Shown here piece after piece: positions 57,266 to 64,000 of a stretch of 64,000 bases of DNA. Position 1 is the first letter of the stretch; each line of letters begins with the position of its first letter. Under the pieces are notes generated by a model. It saw nothing but the letters and a program-made list of their open reading frames with translations. It did not search any database and had not been told where the DNA came from. The translations under genes were made by a program, and so were the position numbers. Source of the DNA: Bradyrhizobium sp. 138 (GTDB lineage: Bacteria; Pseudomonadota; Alphaproteobacteria; Rhizobiales; Xanthobacteraceae); assembly GCF_023074075.1 (NCBI RefSeq), contig NZ_JADPKT010000073.1:149607-213606 (forward strand). Reading direction: 5' to 3'.

Positions 57266-57295
57266 TTGACAGCCGAAACGCTCCGCGCGCATTCT
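57266..57295 (+). promoter_or_regulatory. Probable promoter of the ROK gene
   Basis: TTGACA at 57266-57271 is an exact minus 35 match. A weak minus 10 CATTCT follows 18 bases later at 57290-57295 and runs into the palindrome starting at 57291. Confidence 0.45.
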
Positions 57296-57311
57296 TACAC
57301 TAAGTAAGAAT
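57291..57311. promoter_or_regulatory. Perfect palindrome at the ROK gene start, probable operator
   Basis: ATTCTTAC (57291-57298), ACTAA, GTAAGAAT (57304-57311) is an exact 8-bp inverted repeat and unusually AT-rich for this DNA. It overlaps the weak minus 10 and an ATG at 57310. Autorepression by the ROK protein is the simplest reading. Confidence 0.65.
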
Positions 57312-57327
57312 GACGACAGGGATGGAA

Positions 57328-58500
57328 ATGCCGGAGCAGCCGAGAAGTCGGCGGCAGACGCGCGCTGCCATTTTGACTCACCTGCTACAGTCGGGCGGCT
57401 CGTTCCGTCCGCCGCTGGCCAAAGCCGTGCGCCTGTCCGAGGCGAGCCTGTCGCGCATCCTGTTTGACCTGAAGGCCGAAGGCCTGATCGAGGAAGTGCG
57501 GCGCCCTGCCCCTTACGTCGGCGGTCCGACCGGCCTCGTGTCGCTCGATGGCTCGGTGGCGCTCGCAGCCTTCGAGCTGACCGCTCAGCATCTCAGCGTC
57601 GGCGTCGGCGGCCTGTCGGGCGAACTGCACTGCACCGAGCGTGTGAAGCTACCGAAGACGCTCACCGTCGAGACCGTCGGCCGGGTGTTTCGCGAAGCGA
57701 TGACCTTGCTGCGCGACTGGACGCGCCGCCGCCGCATCACGCTCTCGCAGATCGGCGTCTCCATTCCCGGCCTCGGCCGTCTCAGCATATCGGCCAATCC
57801 GATCATTCCCTGCGACGTCGGGCGTATCAGTGACATGTTCGGCGAGATGTTCGCCGACGTGCCGCTCGAATTCACCAATTCGGTCGTCGCGCACGCCACC
57901 TTTCACCGCTGCCGCACGGAAAACTATCCGTTCAGCGGCACCCATCTCTTCGTCTTTGTCAGCCAGGGCGTTGCCGGCGCCTGGATGGACGATCCGACCG
58001 AGGCCGATGCCCTCCAGCCGGTCGAGCTCGGCCACATGGTGTTCGGTCCCGAGGGGCCAAATTGCCGCTGCGGCCACCACGGCTGCGTCGAGGCGTACAC
58101 GTCGCTTCCTGCGCTGGCGGAGCTTCTCGGCATTGCCGAAACCGAGCTGCTCCAGCTCGGCAGCGAATGGGTGAACACGATCCCGCTCACCTCGCGCGTG
58201 CGCCAGGAGCTGCGCCGACGGCTGTTCCGGCTTGGCCTTGCGATCGGCAACACGCTGAACGTGAAGCCGTGCGGTGGAGTCGCGATCAGCGGCTGGCCGT
58301 CGCTTCTCGCTGAGGACGATCGCAACGCCGTGGTCGAAGGAATCGATGCCTGTCTGCTGGGCGGCCGCAAATTGGCGCAAGTGTCCCTCGCCTTCGTGCC
58401 GTCCTCGACCGGCAACGATCCGCAGGCCGCGCTCGCCTTTGCCGCCTTCTGTCTCGCCAGCCGCGGCGGCATGCCCGCGGCGTCGACGGAGGCGGCCTGA
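57328..58500 (+). CDS. ROK-family transcriptional regulator
   Basis: About 390 residues. A winged HTH (LAKAVRLSEASLSRILFDLKAEGLIEE, about 30-58) precedes a ROK sugar-kinase-like domain with VSIPGLGRLS and the zinc motif CRCGHHGCVEAYTS. ROK repressors of this type sense a sugar or sugar phosphate and control catabolic operons. I start at the third ATG (57328), since AGGG is six bases upstream; the first ATG at 57310 lies inside the palindrome and has no ribosome site. The ABC importer genes follow 60 bases later and are its likely targets. Confidence 0.9.
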   Translation: MPEQPRSRRQTRAAILTHLLQSGGSFRPPLAKAVRLSEASLSRILFDLKAEGLIEEVRRPAPYVGGPTGLVSLDGSVALAAFELTAQHLSVGVGGLSGELHCTERVKLPKTLTVETVGRVFREAMTLLRDWTRRRRITLSQIGVSIPGLGRLSISANPIIPCDVGRISDMFGEMFADVPLEFTNSVVAHATFHRCRTENYPFSGTHLFVFVSQGVAGAWMDDPTEADALQPVELGHMVFGPEGPNCRCGHHGCVEAYTSLPALAELLGIAETELLQLGSEWVNTIPLTSRVRQELRRRLFRLGLAIGNTLNVKPCGGVAISGWPSLLAEDDRNAVVEGIDACLLGGRKLAQVSLAFVPSSTGNDPQAALAFAAFCLASRGGMPAASTEAA

Positions 58501-58560
58501 CATGCGCTGGGACTGCGCTGCCCACACGCGCGAAAGATTTCACACCGGGAGGAACTGCCC

Positions 58561-59847
58561 ATGCCGATCACAACAACAAGGCGTCGTCTGCTCGCTGGAT
58601 CCGTTGCCACGCTCGCACTGCCGGCATTTGCCCGCGCGCAAGGCGCGGTCAAGCCGCGCCTGACCGCGATCTCGCAATGGTCCGCGGGCAGCGACGGGGC
58701 GGCCATCACCGCGCTCGGCAAGAAGTTCGAGGAGAAAGGCGGCGTCTGGCAGCACTCGCCCGTCCCCGGATTCACCACCGAGATGATGAACAAGTTGCGC
58801 GCGCAGATCATGGCCGGCGATCCCCCGGCCTGCTCGCAACTCAAGGGTCCCGAGATTGCGGCCTGGTCGAAGATTGCCCCGACCGTGGATCTCGACAGCA
58901 TTGTCGCTGCCGCAGGCTATGAGAAGGTGGTCGCGCCGGACCTGGCAAAATTGCACAAGCCCGGGGGCAAATGGATCGCCCTGCCGCTCCAGATCTACAG
59001 CACCAACATGCTGTTCCTGTCCAAGCGCGGAATGGACAAAGCCAAGGCCGACAAAATCCCCGTCACCTGGGCTGACTTCAACGAACTTGCCGAGAAGATG
59101 AAGTCGGCTGGAATGAACTATCCCATCGCCAATGGCGGCACTCGTCCCGATGACGGACAAAAATTCGAGGCCTCCTTCGCCGGCATCAGCCCGACCGCAT
59201 ATCGCGCGGCGATCATGAATCTCGACAAGAAGGCGCTGGAGGGGCCCGAGATCAAGGCAGCCTTCGCACAAACGCGCAAGATCGCCGACTGGTGTGACCC
59301 CAATGTCGGCGCACAGCCTTATGCCACCAATCTGAAGCGCTTCATCGACGGCGACATGGGCATGATGATCCAGGGTGGATGGGCCCAGGGCGTGTTGCGC
59401 AACGCCGGGTTCAAGTTCGACGACTTCATCATCGCGCCCGGTCCCAGCGACAACGGCAAGCCGGTGTTCCTGTTGAATGCTGACGCATTTATCTTCTGGC
59501 AGCGCAAGGAGCCTGATCTGCAGGCCGGTCAGACGCTGATGGCCCAGCTCGTCATGGATCCGGCGATCCAGACGATGTATTCGCAGATCACCGGATCGAT
59601 CCCGGTGCGCACCGACGTCAACCTCTCCGGCGAAGGCTGGTCGGACGGGCAACGGCGAACCGCCGCCGCGCTGAAGGACGCCGTCGCCAACAATCAGGCC
59701 GTTCTCAGCCTCGCCCACAACATGGCGCAGCAAAACGGCCTGACCGCTGCAATGATCGACGTGCTCACCGAGTACGTGAAGAACAAGACGATCAAGCCCG
59801 AGCAGGCTGTCACGCGCCTCGCCGACGCCGTCGAGGGCGCGCGTTGA
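58561..59847 (+). CDS. Sugar ABC transporter solute-binding protein
   Basis: 428 residues. It starts MPITTTRRRLLAGSVATLAL with a paired-arginine signal and cleavage near ARAQ. The mature protein is a type 1 carbohydrate-binding protein (WSAGSDGAAITALGKKFEEKGG, MNKLRAQIMAGDPPACSQLKG, GDMGMMIQGGWAQG), most like those for glucose, xylose or related monosaccharides. GGGAGGAA precedes the ATG. Its stop overlaps the next start (TTGA), so the importer genes are coupled. Ligand identity is inference. Confidence 0.93.
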   Translation: MPITTTRRRLLAGSVATLALPAFARAQGAVKPRLTAISQWSAGSDGAAITALGKKFEEKGGVWQHSPVPGFTTEMMNKLRAQIMAGDPPACSQLKGPEIAAWSKIAPTVDLDSIVAAAGYEKVVAPDLAKLHKPGGKWIALPLQIYSTNMLFLSKRGMDKAKADKIPVTWADFNELAEKMKSAGMNYPIANGGTRPDDGQKFEASFAGISPTAYRAAIMNLDKKALEGPEIKAAFAQTRKIADWCDPNVGAQPYATNLKRFIDGDMGMMIQGGWAQGVLRNAGFKFDDFIIAPGPSDNGKPVFLLNADAFIFWQRKEPDLQAGQTLMAQLVMDPAIQTMYSQITGSIPVRTDVNLSGEGWSDGQRRTAAALKDAVANNQAVLSLAHNMAQQNGLTAAMIDVLTEYVKNKTIKPEQAVTRLADAVEGAR

Positions 59848-60764
59848 TCGACGTGGTCGCAACAGCAGCGCGGCCGGCGACGCCCGACTGGGTGCGCCGG
59901 CTGCCCGAATATCTGATGATCTGGGTGCCGCTGCTCCTGTCCGCGGCGCATCTCGTGACGTTTTCGCTCTGGACGATCTGGATCTCGTTCACCCCCTCCA
60001 CCCTGGTCCCTGTTACGGGCTGGGTGGGACTGCGCAACTACACTTCGGTCCTGGCGAGTCGGAACTGGCAGATCGCCTTCGACAATCTGCTGCTGTTCGG
60101 CAGTGCTTTCGTGCTGCTGAGCTTGATTACCGGCCTCCTGCTCGCAATCCTGCTCGATCAGCGCATTCGCGGCGAGAACGTGCTGCGATCCATCTTCCTC
60201 TATCCTTTGGCGGTGTCGTTCGTCGTCACCGGCACGGTCTGGAGTTGGCTGCTCAATCCCGGCATCGGCATCCAGAAGCTCGTTCACGACCTCGGCTGGA
60301 CGTCATTCAGGTTCGACTGGCTGGTCGACCGCGACATGGCGATCTGGACGATCGTCATCGCCGCGATCTGGCAATCCTCGGGCTTCGCCATGGCGCTCTT
60401 CCTTGCCGGTCTCAGATCCGTCGACGCCGACATCATCAAGGCGGCGCAGATCGACGGCGCCGGACCGATTCGAATCTACCGTCGCGTCGTCTTGCCCACC
60501 CTGTGGCCGATCACGATCACCGTGGTCGTGGTCCAGCTGCAATTTGCGATCTCGGCTTTCGATCTCGTCCGCGCGCTGACCAATGGCGGGCCGGGAATCG
60601 CGACCCAACTGCCGGCTCTCGTCGTCTACGATCTCATGTTCCAACGCAGCCAGCTCGGCCGCGGCGCGGCGGCGGCGGTGCTCATGCTGCTCATTCTGCT
60701 CGCGGTGCTGCTGCCCTATGCAGCTTGGCGATATCTCCGGCGACGGCGGGCCACCCATGCGTGA
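59844..60764 (+). CDS. Sugar ABC transporter permease 1
   Basis: 306 residues with six helices, for example LMIWVPLLLSAAHLVTFSLW and LLLFGSAFVLLSLITGLLLA. The EAA loop IIKAAQIDGAGPIRIYRRVV identifies a MalF-type permease that docks to the ATPase. Translation starts with TTG at 59844, whose TTGA overlaps the stop of the binding-protein gene, so coupling explains the lack of its own strong site. The stop is overlapped by permease 2. Confidence 0.93.
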   Translation: MIDVVATAARPATPDWVRRLPEYLMIWVPLLLSAAHLVTFSLWTIWISFTPSTLVPVTGWVGLRNYTSVLASRNWQIAFDNLLLFGSAFVLLSLITGLLLAILLDQRIRGENVLRSIFLYPLAVSFVVTGTVWSWLLNPGIGIQKLVHDLGWTSFRFDWLVDRDMAIWTIVIAAIWQSSGFAMALFLAGLRSVDADIIKAAQIDGAGPIRIYRRVVLPTLWPITITVVVVQLQFAISAFDLVRALTNGGPGIATQLPALVVYDLMFQRSQLGRGAAAAVLMLLILLAVLLPYAAWRYLRRRRATHA

Positions 60765-61614
60765 GCGAACCTTCGCACCGAGCCGACTTCTGATCTATCT
60801 CGTCGTGTCGCTGGTCGCGGCCGCCTATCTCGCACCGCTGGTTGTCGTCGTCCTGAACTCGCTCCGCAGCAACGAGGAGATCGCGCAGGCCTCGATGATC
60901 GGCTGGCCGCAACAATGGACCTGGAGCAACTACGCAAGGGCCTGGAGCGGTTTCTGCGTTGCCGAGACCTGCGCCGGCATCCGGCCTTACATGCTGAATT
61001 CCGCGCTGGTCACGATTCCGGCGACCATCATCTCGACCCTGCTCGGCGCAATCGCCGGCTACGCCGTGTCGCTTTGGCGTTTTCGCGGCGACAACTGGAT
61101 CTACGGCATCGTGACGCTTGGCCTTTTCCTCCCCCAGCAGATGCGCCTGTTGCCCTGGACCATCGTGCTGCGGGACATCGGCCTGATCAACACGCTGACG
61201 GGCCTCGTGCTGATTCACACCATTCAGGGGCTCTCCTTCACCACGCTGTTCTGCCGTAACTATTATGTCGCCATTCCCCATGAATTGATCCGAGCCGCGC
61301 GGATCGACGGAGCAGGCTTCTTTCGCATTTTCTGGCGCATCATCCTGCCGCTCTCCGCGCCGATCCTGATCGTCACGGTGATCTGGCAGTTCACCCATAT
61401 CTGGAACGAATTCCTCTATGGCGTGACGTTCACCACCGGCCAGCAGCAGCCCGTCACCGCAGCTCTCATCGCACTGTCCGCGGCGGTCGCCGATATCCCG
61501 CAGCATGGCGTGCAGAGTGCAGCGGTGATCATCGCCGCGCTGCCTACGCTGTTGATCTATCTTCTCGGCGGCAAGTACTTCGTCCGCGGCCTGACTGCCG
61601 GGGCCGTGAAATGA
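60757..61614 (+). CDS. Sugar ABC transporter permease 2
   Basis: 285 residues, MalG-type. Six helices start with LLIYLVVSLVAAAYLAPLVV; the EAA loop is LIRAARIDGAGFFRIFWRII. The ATG at 60757 overlaps the end of permease 1 by eight bases; a longer upstream frame only mirrors permease 1 in another phase and is rejected. The two permeases form the membrane channel of the importer. Confidence 0.94.
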   Translation: MRERTFAPSRLLIYLVVSLVAAAYLAPLVVVVLNSLRSNEEIAQASMIGWPQQWTWSNYARAWSGFCVAETCAGIRPYMLNSALVTIPATIISTLLGAIAGYAVSLWRFRGDNWIYGIVTLGLFLPQQMRLLPWTIVLRDIGLINTLTGLVLIHTIQGLSFTTLFCRNYYVAIPHELIRAARIDGAGFFRIFWRIILPLSAPILIVTVIWQFTHIWNEFLYGVTFTTGQQQPVTAALIALSAAVADIPQHGVQSAAVIIAALPTLLIYLLGGKYFVRGLTAGAVK

Positions 61615-61624
61615 TGGAGTTGTC

Positions 61625-62740
61625 ATGGCAGCACTGAGCATTCGCGCCCTGTCCAAGCGTTACGCCAATCTGGAGGTGCTGAAGGACATCGCGCTCGACA
61701 TCGAGAGCGGCGAGTTCACGGTGCTGGTCGGGCCATCCGGATGCGGCAAGTCCACGCTGCTCAACATCGTTGCCGGGCTCGATCATCCGAGCGCAGGGAC
61801 GGTCGAAATCGGCGGACGCGTGGTCAATGACGTCCCGCCCAAGGATCGCGACATCGCCATGGTGTTCCAGTCCTACGCACTCTATCCGTCGATGACTGTA
61901 CGCCAGAACATCACCTTCGGCATGGAATGCCGAGGTGTAGCCAAGGCCGAGCAGGAGAAGGCGGTTGCGAACGTGGCGAAGCTGCTCCAGATCGAGTCGC
62001 TGCTCGGCCGCAAACCCTCGCAATTGTCCGGTGGCCAGCGCCAGCGCGTCGCGATGGGGCGCGCGCTGGTGCGTGATCCCCTGCTCTTCCTGTTCGACGA
62101 GCCGCTCTCCAACCTCGACGCCAAGCTGCGCGTGGAGATGCGGATGGAGATCAAGCGCCTGCACCAGCGCATTGGCGCCACCATCGTCTACGTCACCCAC
62201 GACCAGATCGAGGCGATGACGATGGCGACGCGGATCGCCGTGATGCATCAGGGCTGCGTGCAGCAATTCGCCGACCCCGACACCGTGTACCGCTACCCTG
62301 CCAATCTGTTCGTGGCGCGCTTCATGGGATCGCCGCCGATGAACACAATGCCGGCGCGGCTCGAGGCAGGTAGCGACGGGCCGATGGTCGTGATCGGCGC
62401 GGGACGGACGGACGAGGTTCGCCTTCGCCTGCAGGGATACGATGCGGCAATCCCCTATCTCGGCCGCGAGGTGGTGCTCGGGATCAGGCCGGAATGCATC
62501 GCCGAGGGGGACCGCGCGTTCTCTGGCGCCGTAAGCGCGCCGCTTGTCATCACCGCGCCGGTCGAGATGGTCGAGCCCACCGGTGCCGAGACCATCGTCC
62601 TGCTCCGGCTCGGCGGCGAACCGGCGCAGGCGCGCATCTCGCCGGACGTCCGCCCCACGCCCGGCACCTCTGCCCCCTTCGCGCTCGACACCCGCCGCAT
62701 TTGCCTGTTCGACCCCGAGACGGAGCGACTGATTGCATGA
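61625..62740 (+). CDS. Sugar ABC transporter ATP-binding protein (MalK/UgpC type)
   Basis: 371 residues. Walker A GPSGCGKST, Q-loop VFQSYALYPSM, signature LSGGQRQRVAMGRAL, Walker B LFLFDEPLSNLDA and H-loop YVTHDQIEAM are all intact. The C-terminal TOBE part of about 130 residues is typical of carbohydrate importers. It starts ten bases after permease 2 and its stop overlaps the SDR start (ATGA), completing a tightly coupled set. Confidence 0.96.
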   Translation: MAALSIRALSKRYANLEVLKDIALDIESGEFTVLVGPSGCGKSTLLNIVAGLDHPSAGTVEIGGRVVNDVPPKDRDIAMVFQSYALYPSMTVRQNITFGMECRGVAKAEQEKAVANVAKLLQIESLLGRKPSQLSGGQRQRVAMGRALVRDPLLFLFDEPLSNLDAKLRVEMRMEIKRLHQRIGATIVYVTHDQIEAMTMATRIAVMHQGCVQQFADPDTVYRYPANLFVARFMGSPPMNTMPARLEAGSDGPMVVIGAGRTDEVRLRLQGYDAAIPYLGREVVLGIRPECIAEGDRAFSGAVSAPLVITAPVEMVEPTGAETIVLLRLGGEPAQARISPDVRPTPGTSAPFALDTRRICLFDPETERLIA

Positions 62741-63504
62741 CACAGACGAGCTATGCCGGCCTCGCGGACCGCGTGGTGCTGGTCACCGGTGGCGCCAGCG
62801 GCATCGGCGCCGCCTTCGTGCGTGCTTTCGCTGCGCAAGGCGCCCGCGTCGCGTTCCTGGATGTCGACCGGGTGGCCGGCCGCGCGCTGGTCGATGAGGT
62901 GACTGCAGCATCCGGCACCGCACCGCTGTTCGTGCCCTGCGATCTCCTCGACATCGACGCCTTGCGCGCCGCCATGGCAGAGGTTCAGCGATCGCTCGGT
63001 GACGTCGCGGTGCTCGTCAATAACGCCGCCAACGACCAGCGCCAGGTATTGGCCGAGGTGACGCCCGCCGAGTTCGACTGGATGATCGGCGTCAATCTCA
63101 AGCACGTCTTCTTTGCCGCGCAAGCGGTGGTGCCGCAGATGCAAGCGCGCGGCGGCGGCTCGATCATCAACATGTCGTCGATCGCGTGGATGCGCGGCCC
63201 ACCGGCGTTGCCGACCTATGCCGCGGCGAAAGCTGCGATCGTCGGCTTCACCAACTCACTGGCCCGGCTGGTCGGCCCCGACCGCATCCGCGTCAACGCC
63301 ATTGCGCCCGGCATGGTGATCACCGAGCGCCAGCGCCGGCTGTGGTATCCAGACGAGCAGGTCATCGCCGAGATGCGCTCGCGTCAGGCCGTTCCGGATG
63401 CGGTAACGCCCGAGGACATCGCCAACATGGCGCTGTTCCTGGCCTCCGACGAAAGCCAGCGCATCACCGGCCAATGTTTTCGGGTCGATGCGGGCCTCGC
63501 CTAG
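62737..63504 (+). CDS. SDR-family dehydrogenase, likely aldose 1-dehydrogenase
   Basis: 255 residues. NAD motif VTGGASGIGAAFVRAFAAQG, NNAAND, catalytic Ser in NMSSIAWM, YAAAK active site, C-terminal FRVDAGLA. Segments such as VLVNNAANDQRQ-LAEVTP, VNLKHVFFAAQAVVPQM and RQRRLWYPDEQ recall xylose and arabinose 1-dehydrogenases of the SDR class more than ordinary ketoacyl reductases. It is coupled to the ABC ATPase by a four-base overlap, so it probably oxidises the imported sugar to a lactone. Exact sugar unknown. Confidence 0.88.
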   Translation: MTQTSYAGLADRVVLVTGGASGIGAAFVRAFAAQGARVAFLDVDRVAGRALVDEVTAASGTAPLFVPCDLLDIDALRAAMAEVQRSLGDVAVLVNNAANDQRQVLAEVTPAEFDWMIGVNLKHVFFAAQAVVPQMQARGGGSIINMSSIAWMRGPPALPTYAAAKAAIVGFTNSLARLVGPDRIRVNAIAPGMVITERQRRLWYPDEQVIAEMRSRQAVPDAVTPEDIANMALFLASDESQRITGQCFRVDAGLA

Positions 63505-63691
63505 GGGAGTGCACTCAAAATTTGTCTCGGGCCGCTTTGCTCTCCGAGGGAAACGTCAAGCTAACAATGATGCAAGTCGCCATCGGGCCAACAGGCGACA
63601 CCAAGGATTTGCGACTCGACCCCGCGACCGCGGTCGGACCTCTGGAACTCCCTGGACCTGCGGCTGTTGTAGCGCACAGAGGGCCTCTTGC

Positions 63692-64000
63692 ATGGACATG
63701 GTCACACGCGTTCGCGGTCCGGATGCCGTCCCATCGGGCCAAGTTTCTCCGGTGAGCTCACACGACGAATGGGGCATGCTGGAGGAAGTGATCGTCGGAA
63801 GGCTTGAGGGTGCGGTTATCCCGTCTGACCATCCGGTTGTCACCTGCAACATTCCGGGCATGGCGGCGCGTGCCCAGTCGCTGTTCGCAGGCTTCCGTTA
63901 CCCAAAGATCATGATCGAACCGGCTCAGCGAGAGCTTGATGGCTTTGTGGCGCTGCTACAGTCGCTGGGTATCATCGTAAGGCGGCCGGACGCCGTCGAC
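63692..64000 (+). CDS. Amidinotransferase, N-terminal part (cut by window end)
   Basis: 103 residues are visible and the frame runs off the edge. After a variable start come SSHDEWGMLEEVIVGRLEGA and ELDGFVALLQSLGIIVRRPD, which match the N-terminal blade of glycine or inosamine-phosphate amidinotransferases (StrB/AGAT type). These move the amidino group of arginine to an amine. The catalytic Cys and His lie beyond the window. AGGG lies before the ATG at 63692; an ATG two codons later is possible. The 187-base gap before it shows no feature of note. Confidence 0.8.
   Translation, partial: MDMVTRVRGPDAVPSGQVSPVSSHDEWGMLEEVIVGRLEGAVIPSDHPVVTCNIPGMAARAQSLFAGFRYPKIMIEPAQRELDGFVALLQSLGIIVRRPDAVD

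Noticed and set aside
60583..60756. Longer start for the second sugar permease
   Set aside because: The added residues are Ser/Cys/Arg-rich shadow of permease 1; the membrane protein proper begins at 60757.

Overview
The window looks like a chromosomal segment of a high-GC alphaproteobacterium, most likely Bradyrhizobium or a close relative in the Nitrobacteraceae. The reasons are: an E1-beta subunit of pyruvate dehydrogenase carrying its own lipoyl domain; a LexA gene preceded by a GAAC-N7-GAAC box (the alphaproteobacterial type); the housekeeping neighbours eno, ftsB, pdh, kdsA, pyrG, secG, tpiA, trpDC, moaC, moeA, lexA, comEC, gltX and gltA; and several dispersed palindromic repeats of a kind I associate with Bradyrhizobium genomes. 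Genus assignment is inference; no rRNA or tRNA gene was seen.

Layout. 1-580: tail of a LuxR-type regulator and a receiver-only response regulator. 652-2948: orphan Bug/TctC solute-binding protein and threonine synthase. 3105-9429 (minus): pyruvate dehydrogenase cluster pdhA-pdhB-DUF5076-deaminase-pdhC-small membrane protein-lpdA. 9689-12420 (minus): aldehyde dehydrogenase with an AcoR-like activator and a perfect operator-like palindrome between them. 12638-17494 (minus): ftsB-like gene, FMN reductase, MBL-fold hydrolase, MDR oxidoreductase, enolase. 17671-19151 (plus): beta-propeller lyase-like protein and queF. 19169-30824 (minus): large autotransporter, glutaminase-STAS-cNMP-binding fusion, a tail remnant of a lost MFS paralogue, small exported protein, MFS transporter, kdsA, NIPSNAP, pyrG, secG, tpiA. 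31048-35317 (plus): ppiD-like foldase, trpD, trpC, moaC. 35486-43559: frameshifted GGDEF-EAL gene, ctpA (minus), FMN-dependent alpha-hydroxyacid dehydrogenase, HAD hydrolase, two very small genes, moeA. 43736-47542: lexA, an unknown 144-aa protein, comEC. 48044-51838: an accessory-looking block with an MHS-type transporter, SPW membrane protein, 60-aa protein and a divergent glutamine synthetase. 51911-57005: SnoaL-like protein, glnS, gltX, gltA. 57328-63504: ROK regulator, complete sugar ABC importer and an SDR resembling sugar 1-dehydrogenases. 63692-64000: start of an amidinotransferase cut by the window edge.

How genes work together. Enolase, PDH, citrate synthase and triose-phosphate isomerase cover central carbon flow. 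kdsA and pyrG serve LPS/KDO and nucleotide supply. trpD and trpC serve tryptophan; moaC and moeA serve molybdenum cofactor. The ROK-ABC-SDR genes overlap or nearly touch and read as one import-and-oxidise unit for an aldose. The most unusual points are: a yeast-Fcy1-like deaminase inside the PDH cluster; the glutaminase-STAS-cNMP fusion; the AcoR-like activator without an AAA+ domain next to a TGTCGC palindrome; a perfect palindrome at the ROK gene start; the 75-bp MFS tail remnant; and the one-base frameshift in the c-di-GMP gene.
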